Positions 1 through 8,963 of a stretch of 43,044 nt of DNA are shown here, piece by piece. A program made the translations under genes and the position numbers. This DNA is from an uncultured Brevibacillus sp. (GTDB lineage Bacteria > Bacillota > Bacilli > Brevibacillales > Brevibacillaceae): positions 1 through 43,044 of the forward strand of contig CAMIVR010000027.1 of assembly GCA_946402065.1 (NCBI GenBank). Reading direction: 5' to 3'. The number at the start of each line of letters is the position of its first letter. The first letter of the stretch is position 1. The notes beneath the pieces are model-generated. The model saw only the letters and a program-made list of their open reading frames with translations, searched no databases and was not told the origin of the DNA.

Positions 1-138
1 CGCTTTGGAGCGGTAGGTGGGGGAGGGTTCAATCGAAGACTACTCATCAGTTCTTCCGCGAAAGGTAATCATTTAGTCGAGATTGATAAAAAACTAGATA
101 AAATCCTAGAATTACTCGAAAAGAATCAAAAATCCTAA
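1..138 (+). CDS. C-terminal end of an unknown protein (5' cut by window edge)
   Basis: An open frame runs from base 1 to a TAA at 136-138 and encodes the last 45 residues of a protein. The visible part starts with a glycine-rich stretch (GAVGGGGF). It ends in a charged segment with leucine/isoleucine heptad spacing (EIDKKLDKILELLEKNQKS), which looks like a short C-terminal coiled coil or amphipathic helix. No catalytic motif or family signature is visible, and the start lies outside the window. I do not recognise the family. That it is a real coding tail is inferred from the clean helix pattern and the unbroken frame up to the edge. Confidence 0.5.
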   Translation, partial: RFGAVGGGGFNRRLLISSSAKGNHLVEIDKKLDKILELLEKNQKS

Positions 139-382
139 GAAGCCCTCACATGACTGTCAGAAGACGGCGAGCCATTATCTATTCGACTCATTTCACACAT
201 TCGCATATAAAGAGGTCTTCCCAGCGACTTGCCAGAGCCCGGAAAAAACTCTTTCTTCAATTTTCAAGAAAATGGGTTGATAATGGTGACGAATAACGTC
301 GGTAACGATAGATTGAAAGATTTCGAAATGTATCATTAACTTGCTTTTTTTACGTGTAGCACTATACATCAAAAGACGAACT
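139..382. other. Gene-free stretch between two convergent genes
   Basis: About 240 bases between the end of the partial + strand gene and the terminator of the ATPase gene. A 66-codon frame on the - strand (193-393) has no convincing ribosome site or family match. I see no promoter, repeat or RNA that I can support here. Confidence 0.4.
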
Positions 383-416
383 GAAAGAAGCAAACGGTAT
401 TTCGTCTGCTTCTTTC
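383..416 (-). terminator. Terminator of the P-type ATPase gene
   Basis: Inverted repeat of 14 bases on each side: 383-396 pairs with 403-416 with one G-U pair, around a 6-base loop. It lies 11 bases past the stop codon of the - strand ATPase gene. On that strand it is followed by a modest T-containing stretch rather than a perfect T tract. Confidence 0.6.
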
Positions 417-426
417 TTCTGAAACC

Positions 427-3180
427 TCATTTCCGGCGAAAAACCCCTCCCATCCCCGCGACGAAGGTAGGAATTCCGGCAGCGACAATGATCAGCGACC
501 AGTCGCGCATGTTGAGGTCGGTCGTTTTAAATATCGGCTGCAGCCAATCCATGTAAATGACGCAGAGTACGAGCAGCAGGGAAGAAATCACGGACCAGAC
601 CAGATACATATTTCCGAACGGATTGCGGTGAAACACCGAACGCTCACTGCGGCAGTCAAAGACGTGGATGAGCTGGGCCATCACCAGCGTGGCAAATGCG
701 ACGGTCTGGGCGTGAACGAGATCGTGAGGGTTTTCCTGAAGCGTCAGCCAGAAGGCACCCAGTGTCATGGCCCCGATTAAAAAGCCACGGCTGATGATTT
801 TCCAGCCTAACCCGCGGCCAAAAATATTTTCGTCCTTGCTGCGCGGTCTTTGGTGCATGATGTCTTCTTCCGCCGAATCTACGCCAAGCGCCATGGCGGG
901 CAGCCCGTCCGTGACCAGATTGACCCAGAGGATCTGCACCGGAACGAGCGGCAAAGGCAAGCCCAGCAGCATGGCAAAAAACATCACCAGAATTTCCCCG
1001 ACATTGGATGCCAATAAATAGCGGATGAACTTGCGGATGTTGTCGTAGATGTTGCGGCCTTCCTCGACAGCGGCGACGATCGTCGAGAAATTGTCGTCGC
1101 GCAGGACGAGGTCGGCGGCTTCCTTGGTCACGTCCGTTCCGGTCACGCCCATGGCAATTCCGATGTCAGCCAGCTTGATTGCCGGGGCGTCATTGACGCC
1201 GTCGCCGGTCATGGCCACGACGTGTCCGTTGCTCTGCAAAGCCCGGACGATTCGCAGCTTGTGCTCAGGGGAGACGCGGGCAAACACAACGGCTTGCTCG
1301 ACATGTTTGGCGAGTTCGTTGTCATCGAGCTGGTTGATGTCTCGTCCTTCCAATACTTCTTCATGGTGATGCAGCAAGCCAATCTGTCTGCCAATGGCTT
1401 CCGCAGTGATCTTGTGGTCGCCGGTAATCATCACGGTTTTAATTCCGGCTTGCCGGCACAGCCCGATCGCTTGTTTCACCTCTTCGCGCGGTGGATCGAT
1501 CATTCCGACCATCCCGGCAAACACAAGGTCGTTTTCCAAGTGAAAGGAAGGCTGGTCCTCCCGGTACAGCTTTAGCGGTCTGTAGGCAAATCCCAGTACA
1601 CGCAGTGCTTTTGCTGCCATTGCTTCGGTTTGCTGCATGATGTTTTCCCGGAGCTCCCGGGTTAACGGAGTGAGCCCGTCCTGCGTATGAAGATGGTTGC
1701 ACCTTGCGAGCAGCGCTTCCACGGCTCCCTTAGTAAGCAGTGTCAGCTTGCCGTCAGGGCTTCGCTCGACGATGGACATCATTTTTCGGTCGGAGTCAAA
1801 GGGGAGTTCGTCGATCCGCTTGCCCAGCGGCAGATGCTTGTTGACATTGCCGCCGGCTTGCTTCGTTTTTTCCGCCAACACGAGCAGTGCGGCCTCGGTC
1901 GGATCGCCGACGGCCTGCCATGATTGGACAGACTTGGACAAGAGCAGGAGTTTGCGATCTTTTTGCTCCTCCTTGACCAGACGTGCATTGTTGCATCGCT
2001 CGGCGATGTGAATCAGGCGCAGCAGCGCTCCATGCCTGATGACGTCGATCGGTTTGTCGGCGTGCATGAGTTGTCCATTGGGATCATAGCCGCTCCCTGT
2101 CACCTGGAACATCTGGTCATTGCTCCAGACGTGGGTGACCGTCATTTTGTTCTGGGTCAAGGTTCCCGTCTTGTCAGAGCAAATGACGGAGGCGCAGCCG
2201 AGTGTTTCCACAGACGGCAGCTTTCGGACCAGTGCGTTGCGCTTGATCATCCGCTGGACACCCAGGGCGAGCGCGATCGTTACAATTGCCGGAAGCCCTT
2301 CGGGAATGGCCGCGACGGCAAGGCTTACGCCTGCGAGGAACATCTCCATCAGCTCGTGTCCGTGCATGACGCCCGCCCAGATGACGACTCCTGTCAGCAG
2401 GATGGAGACGACGATCAGGATTTTGCCCATCTGTTCCAGACGGTGCTGCAGTGGGGTAGAGGCGGTTTCCGCTTCGTTCATCAAGTGAGCAATTTTCCCG
2501 ATCTCCGTATGCATTCCCGTCTTGACGACAATCCCTTTCCCTGTTCCCCCTGTAACGAGCGTTCCCATGAAAGCGATATTTACTTGATCGCCCAACGGAA
2601 TCTGTTCGTGAGCAGGCGTTCTCGCCAATCCCTTCTCTGTCTTGGCCACCGGTACGGATTCACCGGTCAGGGCGGATTCTTCAATTTCCAGCCGATTGGC
2701 TACGAAGATGCGGATGTCTGCCGGAACCCGGTCGCCTGCTTCCAGGTTGACGACGTCTCCGGGCACCAGCTGTGCAGCAGGGACGACCATGGGCATGCCG
2801 TTGCGAATCACCTTGGCTACGGGCGAGGCCATGCTTTTCAACGCCTGCAGGGACCGTTCGGCTTTTAACTCCTGGATGAAGCCGAGCACACCGTTGATAA
2901 ACATGATGGCGATGATCGCGATCGCGTCGATGTACTCTCCGAGGAAAAACGAGATGATCGTTGCGACCACGAGAATGCCGACCATAATATCTTGAAACTG
3001 CGAGATAAAAATGGCAAAAAGTGACGCTTGTTTTGCTTCCTTCAGCTGATTGGGCCCGTATCGCTTCCACCTGGATTCCGCTTCTTTAACAGTCAGGCCA
3101 AAGTCCTGATCAGTACCGAGCAGGGTGGCGGTTTCGTTAGTAGAAACTTGATACCATTGGCGAGTAGGCTGTATCGACAC
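427..3180 (-). CDS. Calcium-type P-type ATPase (P2 family)
   Basis: A membrane cation pump, most like bacterial PMCA/SERCA-type calcium ATPases such as YloB; it would export Ca2+ from the cytoplasm at the cost of ATP. In order it shows an N-terminal cation-ATPase domain, TM1-2 (about residues 55-100), the actuator motif TGES (about 172), PEGLP in the ion-binding TM4 (about 295), the phosphorylated Asp in DKTGT (about 336), the nucleotide domain, the hinge TGDGVND (about 655), and a C-terminal bundle of four to six membrane helices. The longest frame begins with an ATG at 3195. I prefer the GTG at 3180 because a GGAGGAG ribosome site lies six bases before it, inside the longer frame, while the ATG has no comparable site; this gives 917 residues. 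It stands alone, divergent from the SDR cluster. Ca2+ rather than Mn2+ or Mg2+ specificity is inferred from family resemblance. Confidence 0.9.
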   Translation of the reverse strand: MSIQPTRQWYQVSTNETATLLGTDQDFGLTVKEAESRWKRYGPNQLKEAKQASLFAIFISQFQDIMVGILVVATIISFFLGEYIDAIAIIAIMFINGVLGFIQELKAERSLQALKSMASPVAKVIRNGMPMVVPAAQLVPGDVVNLEAGDRVPADIRIFVANRLEIEESALTGESVPVAKTEKGLARTPAHEQIPLGDQVNIAFMGTLVTGGTGKGIVVKTGMHTEIGKIAHLMNEAETASTPLQHRLEQMGKILIVVSILLTGVVIWAGVMHGHELMEMFLAGVSLAVAAIPEGLPAIVTIALALGVQRMIKRNALVRKLPSVETLGCASVICSDKTGTLTQNKMTVTHVWSNDQMFQVTGSGYDPNGQLMHADKPIDVIRHGALLRLIHIAERCNNARLVKEEQKDRKLLLLSKSVQSWQAVGDPTEAALLVLAEKTKQAGGNVNKHLPLGKRIDELPFDSDRKMMSIVERSPDGKLTLLTKGAVEALLARCNHLHTQDGLTPLTRELRENIMQQTEAMAAKALRVLGFAYRPLKLYREDQPSFHLENDLVFAGMVGMIDPPREEVKQAIGLCRQAGIKTVMITGDHKITAEAIGRQIGLLHHHEEVLEGRDINQLDDNELAKHVEQAVVFARVSPEHKLRIVRALQSNGHVVAMTGDGVNDAPAIKLADIGIAMGVTGTDVTKEAADLVLRDDNFSTIVAAVEEGRNIYDNIRKFIRYLLASNVGEILVMFFAMLLGLPLPLVPVQILWVNLVTDGLPAMALGVDSAEEDIMHQRPRSKDENIFGRGLGWKIISRGFLIGAMTLGAFWLTLQENPHDLVHAQTVAFATLVMAQLIHVFDCRSERSVFHRNPFGNMYLVWSVISSLLLVLCVIYMDWLQPIFKTTDLNMRDWSLIIVAAGIPTFVAGMGGVFRRK

Positions 3181-3309
3181 GGCGATCTCCTCCATCGTTT
3201 CTTCTCACATCCATGTGTATGCAGACGAGCCCCAAGCTAGAAGAGAACGTATATTTTTCCTCCTGCTGCCTGCCCTCATTGCCCGCATAGAGCCACTCTT
3301 TTGGTCCCA

Positions 3310-3340
3310 AAACCCAGCCTGACGTTTGCCAGCTGGGTTT
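3310..3340. other. Hairpin in the divergent intergenic region
   Basis: A perfect 9-bp stem (AAACCCAGC at 310-318 of this kilobase, GCTGGGTTT at 332-340) with a 13-base loop lies between the two divergent genes (ATPase on -, SDR on +). Neither side carries a good T tract, so it is not a convincing terminator. It could belong to the leader of the SDR transcript. The rest of 3181-3477 holds no gene; I could not fit a convincing sigma-A promoter. Confidence 0.4.
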
Positions 3341-3403
3341 GTTGTTTCGAGACAAAAATCCAGCGGTCTTTTGTTTTCTGAAAATATTTATACTTTCGTG
3401 AAT

Positions 3404-3416
3404 TATTTGCAAAATA
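3404..3416. promoter_or_regulatory. Candidate operator half-copy upstream of the SDR gene
   Basis: A near-palindrome with the core TTTGCAAAAT. The same core recurs inside the perfect palindrome at 4290-4307 between the SDR and hydantoinase genes. The shared sequence suggests one regulator acts at both places, possibly the PucR-family protein of the cluster; that link is inference. Confidence 0.35.
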
Positions 3417-3477
3417 GAGTACAACGAAGCTCGTGTCATGACTAGCAAATAGGCAAACAAAAGGAGGGTAAACGACA

Positions 3478-4266
3478 ATGGCAAAGTTAGACGGGCAAAT
3501 TGCAATCGTTACAGGGGCAGCAAGGGGCATAGGCAAGAGCATTGCCGAGGAGCTTGCCGCCAGAGGCGCTCATGTGCTGGTGGTTGATCGCAGTGCTGAC
3601 GGGGCGGAAGCGGCTGCTTCCCAGATCGTCCAGGCGGGGGGCAGTGCTGCAGCGTATCAATTGGATGTCAGTCAATCCGACCAGGTTCGATCCGTGTTCG
3701 AAGGGATTGTCAAGGAATGGGGCAAGCTCGATATTTTGGTGATCAATGCTGGCATTGCCGGCAATCACGCAGAGATAACAGGGATGGACGATCACGAGTG
3801 GACGTCTCTGTTTGATGTCAATTTGAACGGGGCTTTCTACTGTCTGAGGGAAGCGGCGAAGCTCATGAAAGCTCGGCAGTATGGCAGAATCGTAGCGATG
3901 TCGTCTATTTCCGCAGGCACTCCGTTGAGCGGGTACGCTCATTACAATGCATCCAAAAACGCCATCATCGGCTTGGTTGAAACGGCAGCCAAAGAGCTCG
4001 GACCGTACAATATTACCGTCAATGCGATTAAACCCGGTGTCATCCGAACGGCAATGAATGAAGAATTTATCGCTGTGGCTGAACAGCAGTTCAACAAAAT
4101 CACGCCGATAGGGAGAGTCGGAAGCCCGAAAGATGTGGCAAAACTGGTCGCCTCCGTGGTCAGCCCGGACTTCGATTTTGTCACAGGCGGATCGTTTGTC
4201 GTCGATGGCGGCGTACGGTTGACGACCAAAATGGACAGCTTGATTTCAGGGGACAGTGAATTGTAA
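3478..4266 (+). CDS. SDR-family NAD(P)-dependent oxidoreductase
   Basis: A classical short-chain dehydrogenase/reductase of 262 residues, usual length for the family. It is cytosolic and would interconvert a hydroxyl and a carbonyl group using NAD(H) or NADP(H). The Rossmann motif TGAARGIG is at residues 12-19, NAG lies in the VINAGIAG strand, the catalytic Ser is at 142/143, and the YxxxK pair is Tyr156/Lys160. The C-terminal VTGGSFVVDGG stretch is typical of FabG-like members. The ATG follows a good AGGAGGG site. It is the first gene of the catabolic cluster. Asp at the end of the second beta strand (VVDRS) suggests NAD rather than NADP. The substrate cannot be read from the sequence; the neighbours suggest a product of ring opening. 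Confidence 0.88.
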   Translation: MAKLDGQIAIVTGAARGIGKSIAEELAARGAHVLVVDRSADGAEAAASQIVQAGGSAAAYQLDVSQSDQVRSVFEGIVKEWGKLDILVINAGIAGNHAEITGMDDHEWTSLFDVNLNGAFYCLREAAKLMKARQYGRIVAMSSISAGTPLSGYAHYNASKNAIIGLVETAAKELGPYNITVNAIKPGVIRTAMNEEFIAVAEQQFNKITPIGRVGSPKDVAKLVASVVSPDFDFVTGGSFVVDGGVRLTTKMDSLISGDSEL

Positions 4267-4289
4267 CCGTTTTATTCATCGGGTATTTC

Positions 4290-4307
4290 AGGATTTTGCA
4301 AAATCCT
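4290..4307. promoter_or_regulatory. Perfect 18-bp palindrome, candidate operator
   Basis: AGGATTTTGCAAAATCCT is an exact palindrome with no loop, so it is more like a protein-binding site than a terminator. It lies 23 bases after the SDR stop and 30 bases before the hydantoinase start. Its core also occurs at 3406-3415 before the SDR gene. Confidence 0.5.
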
Positions 4308-4337
4308 CATTTCATAAACAGGTGAAGGGGTAGCAGG

Positions 4338-5939
4338 ATGGATAATCAGGTAAGAATCGGCTTCGATGTCGGTGGAACATTTACAGATGGCGTCGTCATG
4401 AGAGGAAACGAAGTAATCGCGAAAGCCAAGTCATTGACGACAGCAGATGTGACCACGGGAATTGTCAACACGCTGGATCACTTGCTGGCCAAAAGCAGCA
4501 TCGATCCGGCCGAGGTAAGCATGGTGTCGTTGGGCACAACCCATACCACGAATGCAATCGTGGAGAGACGCAACCTCGATAAGGTGGGCGTTCTGCGCTT
4601 AGGCGCTCCTTCTACGACGTCAATCCCGCCAATGACCGGCTGGCCGAGTGATCTCGTGGCTGCGATCGCGGACAACAAGCAGCACGTTCACATCATCCGC
4701 GGCGGCTCCGAGTACAGCGGCAAGGATATTGTTCCGCTGGATGAGCGGGCGATCATGGATGCGGCAAAAAAGATGCAGGGGCAGGTAAGCGCGGTGGCCA
4801 TTACTGGGGTGTTTTCGCCGATTTTGTCCCGGCACGAGGAGAGGGCGGCTGAAATCGTGCGCGAGTACCTGGGAGACGAGGTCTTTCTGACGTGCTCCCA
4901 TAACATCGCTTCGTTTTCCCTGATCGAACGGGAAAACTCCACCATTCTCAACGCCGCTGTCCACAGTGCGATCAAGCGCGCCGTAACCGCTTTTACCACG
5001 GCGGTCCGGCAGCGGGGAATTCACGCCGGCCTGTTCGTTGTGCAAAATGACGGAACCGTGATGAACGCCGATTACGCAGTAGATTACCCGATCTTTACGG
5101 TCGCTTCCGGGCCGGCCGCTTCTGTACGGGGCGCAGTCTATCTGTCGGGTATCACGAATGGCGTCGTGATCGATGTAGGCGGAACGACAACGGACGTCGC
5201 CTATATCGTCAACGGGTTTCCGCGAGAATCGTCGATCACGGTCGATGTAGGCGGGGTCAAGACGAACATCAGGTGCCCTGACCTCCTGTCGATCTCGCTT
5301 GGCGGAGGTACAATCGTCAAGGTGGCGGGCGACAGTGCAGTAGGGTTGGGACCCGAGAGTGTCGGTTACGATCTGGTCAAAATGGGCCGATCGTTTGGCG
5401 GGTCAGTGCTCACCGTCCACGACATCGCTGTGGCCATCGGGCGGTTAGGCAGCAGCCTGGACATTTTTGACACCCAGTTTGCCACGCATTTGCAGCAAGT
5501 CAAGGCGCTTTCCTCCGCGTTGGTCCAGCAGGCGGACGCGCTGATCAAGGAAAAAGTGGAGACGGCCATCGACCGGATGAAGACTGACGCCGGCCTGATT
5601 CCGGCGATATTCATCGGCGGGGGAGCGGTAACGATTCCGCAAGCGAATATCGAGGGGACGACGGAAGTGGTGATCCCGCAGCACTTCGAGGTTGGCGGCG
5701 CGATCGGCAGCACCATTGCCGAAATAGGCGGAGCTGCCGAGCTGGTGGTTGATTTGGAGCACGAACGGCGCGAGCAGGCGATTGACAGAGTGTTCGCCTT
5801 GGCAAAGCGAAAAGTAGTGGAGGCCGGGGCTATTGCCGGAACGGAAGAGCTGATCGATATCGAGGAAATTCCGTTTACGTATATGCCCGGGAAGAAGCAG
5901 AAGGTCCGCGTACGGGTGAAAGGAAACGTCTTCTGCTAG
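4338..5939 (+). CDS. Hydantoinase/oxoprolinase-family ATPase (HyuA-like)
   Basis: A 533-residue cytosolic enzyme of the ATP-dependent hydantoinase/5-oxoprolinase A-subunit family, which opens cyclic amides using ATP. The actin-like ATPase fold is visible: IGFDVGGTFTDG near the N-terminus (phosphate 1 loop), GTTHTTNAIVERR at about residues 67-79, then VVIDVGGTTTDVAY near 276-289 (second phosphate loop), a glycine-rich SLGGGT, and IGGGAV near residue 420. It is shorter than the roughly 690-residue HyuA, matching the shorter type often found beside DUF917 proteins. No HyuB partner is present; the DUF917 gene follows 48 bases downstream and probably supplies the second activity. The ATG has GGTGAAGGGG upstream. 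The true substrate is unknown; a hydantoin, oxoproline or thiohydantoin derivative is inference. Confidence 0.85.
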   Translation: MDNQVRIGFDVGGTFTDGVVMRGNEVIAKAKSLTTADVTTGIVNTLDHLLAKSSIDPAEVSMVSLGTTHTTNAIVERRNLDKVGVLRLGAPSTTSIPPMTGWPSDLVAAIADNKQHVHIIRGGSEYSGKDIVPLDERAIMDAAKKMQGQVSAVAITGVFSPILSRHEERAAEIVREYLGDEVFLTCSHNIASFSLIERENSTILNAAVHSAIKRAVTAFTTAVRQRGIHAGLFVVQNDGTVMNADYAVDYPIFTVASGPAASVRGAVYLSGITNGVVIDVGGTTTDVAYIVNGFPRESSITVDVGGVKTNIRCPDLLSISLGGGTIVKVAGDSAVGLGPESVGYDLVKMGRSFGGSVLTVHDIAVAIGRLGSSLDIFDTQFATHLQQVKALSSALVQQADALIKEKVETAIDRMKTDAGLIPAIFIGGGAVTIPQANIEGTTEVVIPQHFEVGGAIGSTIAEIGGAAELVVDLEHERREQAIDRVFALAKRKVVEAGAIAGTEELIDIEEIPFTYMPGKKQKVRVRVKGNVFC

Positions 5940-5987
5940 CAGGAGCGCTAGTAAGCGCACTAAAAGGCGGAGAGTGGAGGGAAAAGC

Positions 5988-7139
5988 ATGGGCGTCTATG
6001 ATGTATTGGCAGAATGGGGAGTAAAGGAATTTCGCGTCATCGATAAACAGAGCATTGAAGAAATATGCCTGGGTGCTTCCATTTTGGCCACAGGCGGCGG
6101 CGGCAATCCGGAGATCGGCTTGCTGTGGGCGTACAAGGTATTGGAAGAAGGCAAAGAGATCGTGCTGGTTAACCCTGAGGACATTCCGGATCATATTTTG
6201 GCCGTAGCGCCATCTCCGCTCGGGTCGCCGCTGGTGCTGACGGAAAAACCGCCAAATGAGGATGTGCTGAAGCAATCCATCGCCAAATTGGAGCATTATC
6301 TCGAGCAAAAAATCGGCGCCATCATCCCCGTGGAGTGCGGCGGGGTCGCCTCGCTTGTGGCGTATGCAGTCGCTGGCGAGCTGGGACTGCCGGTCATCGA
6401 TGCAGACGGGATGAATCGGGCGTTTCCGGAGCTGCAAATGACTTCATGGGCGACGCACGGCGTTTCCGCCTCCCCTACGGTCTCATCAGATGATCGGGGC
6501 CATTCGACGATTATCGATACCAAGGAGGACAACCTGACGGCAGAATCGATCGCCAGAAAAGTGTCGATGTCCTACGGCGGGATTTCCTGGATCGCCACGT
6601 ATCCGATGACGGGCGCAGAAGTGAAGCGGACTTCCATCCTCCATTCGCAAAGCATCGCGTGGGATGTAGGAAAAGCCGTTTACCAAGCCAGAGCCCGGCA
6701 TACTGATCCGGCCGAGCAAATCCTGCAAACACTGAAAGACAAGTACAACATTCCCGGCTGCCGGATTTTCCAAGGGAAAATTACCGATATTCACAGGGAT
6801 TTCGGCGGCGAGATGAACAAGGGATTTTCGCTTGGCACTATCACGATGCAAGGAATTGCGGCGAGCAAGCACCAAACAGCAGTTCTCGATTTTCAAAACG
6901 AATGGCTGAATCTCAAAATCGACGGCGACTTAAAATGTACGACTCCGGATTTGATCGCCATTCTCGATATCGAGTCAGGCGAGCCGATACGCACGGACAT
7001 TGTCAAATACGGATACAGGGGGTCGATTCTGCTCATCGCCACACATGAGCGGATGCGGACGGAAAGAGGCATTGAAACGTTTGGGCCGCGTTATTTCGGG
7101 TACGATATCGACTACGTTCCCGTAGAAAAGCTGATCTGA
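5988..7139 (+). CDS. DUF917 protein (S-methylthiohydantoin desulfurase-like family)
   Basis: A 383-residue protein recognised as DUF917 by the N-terminal pattern CLGASILATGGGGNPEIG and by IIPVECGGVASLVAYAVAGELGLPVIDADGMNRAFPE (written here only as the segment at about residues 107-143, key residues E, C, GG and DADGMGR-like DADGMNR). To my knowledge a characterised member of this family acts on S-methylthiohydantoin; others are unassigned. These proteins commonly travel with HyuA-like ATPases, as here. The start has a GGAGGG site eight bases upstream. Likely cytosolic: there is no signal peptide or membrane helix. It is co-directional with the hydantoinase gene and probably in the same transcript. 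The function here is inferred from context. Confidence 0.8.
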   Translation: MGVYDVLAEWGVKEFRVIDKQSIEEICLGASILATGGGGNPEIGLLWAYKVLEEGKEIVLVNPEDIPDHILAVAPSPLGSPLVLTEKPPNEDVLKQSIAKLEHYLEQKIGAIIPVECGGVASLVAYAVAGELGLPVIDADGMNRAFPELQMTSWATHGVSASPTVSSDDRGHSTIIDTKEDNLTAESIARKVSMSYGGISWIATYPMTGAEVKRTSILHSQSIAWDVGKAVYQARARHTDPAEQILQTLKDKYNIPGCRIFQGKITDIHRDFGGEMNKGFSLGTITMQGIAASKHQTAVLDFQNEWLNLKIDGDLKCTTPDLIAILDIESGEPIRTDIVKYGYRGSILLIATHERMRTERGIETFGPRYFGYDIDYVPVEKLI

Positions 7140-7232
7140 AGAGCCGTTCTCCAGAAAAAGGCATACCACGCCGGAGGGAATCCCGTGTTACTATAGTTGC
7201 TAATTATCTTACTTTTATCGGGGGGAACTCAT

Positions 7233-8882
7233 ATGGAATTGATGGTTCGCGACCTTCTTCGCATCAACGAGTTGACAGGCATTGAGCTGATCGCAGGCAA
7301 ACCGGGAGAGTCCAGACTTATCAAAAGCGTGTCGGTGTTGGAAAATCCTCATTCCGTCGAGTCGTGGATAACGGGTAACGAGCTCGTCCTCTCGACCTTG
7401 TACAATTTAAACGGCAAATTCCAGCTGCTGGAGGATCTCGTTCGCGTCTTTCACGACAACAATGTAGCGTGCCTGGCTGTCCATCCAGGCACCGAACTGC
7501 CCACTGCAGAGCTGGAGAGGCTGATCGAATGCTCGGATAAACTGGATTTTCCCCTGTTAAAATTGCCGCCTGACATGTCGTACGTCACGGTCATAAATAG
7601 CGTGCTGACCAGAATGGTCAATTATCAATTCTATTTGCTGGAGAGGTCTCATGACATCAGCAACAGATTTACCCGGATTCTATTGAATGGCGGCCGGCTG
7701 CAATCGATTTGCGACACCCTTAGTGATATCTTGCAACTGCCGGTGATGGTTTTGGACAAGAACCAGGAGCAGCTGCAAGTCAGCACGCGTTTCAAAGAAT
7801 TCTTTCACAATTCCGCACGCCAGAGCGAATTGTTGGCAATTAAGCGAGAGATTGAACAAAGCCGCTACCATCACAATCAAAAGCAACTGGTTCCGGGAGC
7901 CCCGAAAAAAATCGATCCGTTCGATGTGTATTATGAACCGGTGATTGCCTCCCGCGAATGCTTTGGCTACGTTCTTGTTTGGGATGTGAACAGGACGATG
8001 TCGGACATCGATTTTGTCGCCATCCAGCACAGCGTTACCACGTGCGCGCTTGAAATGGTCAAGCAAAAGGCCGTCATGCTGAAACGGGAGATGCAGGAGA
8101 AAGATTTCATCGAAGAGCTGTTAACCAATCAAGATCTTGACGAGCATGCGTGCATTGAACGAAGCCATCAGTTCAACTTGCCCGTGCAAACAAGTGCCGG
8201 CGTATGCACCTTGGAGGTAAAACCCGGCTTAAAAAACAAATACAACGTTACCTCCTCTTTGCTGGACATCATCAAAGAACACGTAAAGGAGTACAAACAG
8301 ATCCGCCTGTACGCGATCAAGGATAAATTTGTCCTGTTGTACTTCGACAGGATGGATGAACGAGTGTTGCAGGAGATTTTTGTCAAGATCAGCAAGCAAA
8401 TCGATGAGCGGTTTTCTTTGCAAACCGTATGTGGGATCGGGACGGCAAAAGAGCGTCTGTTCCAGGCAAGTGAAAGCTACAGCGAAGCCATGCAGGCGAT
8501 TGCGATTGGCTCCAAGCTGAAAAAACAAGTGGTATACACCTATTCGCAGCTGGGGCTGTACAACCTGCTCTACCTCCTGTCGGAGAGAGAAAAGCAACCG
8601 CTGCAGCTGTTTTGTGAAAGCGAGCTGGGGCCAGTCATCCAGCATGATCGGCAATTCGAGTCGAATCTGATTGAGACGTTGGAAATTTATTTGCAGGAAA
8701 AGGAAAGCTACAAGGCGACAGCGGAACGTCTATACGTTCATCCCAATACGGTCAAGTACCGGATTGACAAGATCAAGGATTTGCTGGGCGAAGCCGCATT
8801 TAAAGGCGAAAATCGCTTCCAATTGGAACTGGCGCTGAAAGGATTGAAGTTTTTAAACGTAGACGGCGAAGCATCGCCTTGA
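7233..8882 (+). CDS. PucR-family transcriptional regulator
   Basis: A 549-residue regulator. The N-terminal half carries the purine-catabolism-regulator-like domain (MVRDLLRINELTG through WITGNELVLSTLY), the centre is a GGDEF-like fold without catalytic residues, and the C-terminus is the PucR-type helix-turn-helix around LYVHPNTVKYRIDKIKDLLG. Such proteins activate or repress catabolic genes in response to the substrate. A longer frame can be opened from a TTG at 7197, but the ATG at 7233 follows a GGGGGAACTCAT site and gives the expected N-terminus, so I use it. It sits between the enzymes and the transporter and most likely controls them. Candidate binding sites are the TTTGCAAAAT-containing repeats at 3404 and 4290; this is untested. 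Confidence 0.88.
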   Translation: MELMVRDLLRINELTGIELIAGKPGESRLIKSVSVLENPHSVESWITGNELVLSTLYNLNGKFQLLEDLVRVFHDNNVACLAVHPGTELPTAELERLIECSDKLDFPLLKLPPDMSYVTVINSVLTRMVNYQFYLLERSHDISNRFTRILLNGGRLQSICDTLSDILQLPVMVLDKNQEQLQVSTRFKEFFHNSARQSELLAIKREIEQSRYHHNQKQLVPGAPKKIDPFDVYYEPVIASRECFGYVLVWDVNRTMSDIDFVAIQHSVTTCALEMVKQKAVMLKREMQEKDFIEELLTNQDLDEHACIERSHQFNLPVQTSAGVCTLEVKPGLKNKYNVTSSLLDIIKEHVKEYKQIRLYAIKDKFVLLYFDRMDERVLQEIFVKISKQIDERFSLQTVCGIGTAKERLFQASESYSEAMQAIAIGSKLKKQVVYTYSQLGLYNLLYLLSEREKQPLQLFCESELGPVIQHDRQFESNLIETLEIYLQEKESYKATAERLYVHPNTVKYRIDKIKDLLGEAAFKGENRFQLELALKGLKFLNVDGEASP

Positions 8883-8963
8883 CGGACTGCATGTACGTGT
8901 GAATCGTTCGGAAGGCAAGCTGTTGCAGGCTTGCCGAGGACGAAAACCAAGGGGGGAACGACA

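Noticed and set aside
193-393. 66-codon - strand frame
   Set aside because: Overlaps the ATPase terminator, no ribosome site, no recognised domain. A transposase remnant was considered but cannot be supported.
1924-2868. Long + strand frame of 314 codons
   Set aside because: It lies entirely opposite the P-type ATPase gene, has no ribosome site and reads as a shadow of codon bias.
3310-3340. Terminator for the divergent region
   Set aside because: No gene ends here on either strand and neither side has a proper T tract.
5445-6437. 330-codon - strand frame
   Set aside because: Antisense shadow of the hydantoinase and DUF917 genes; no family features.
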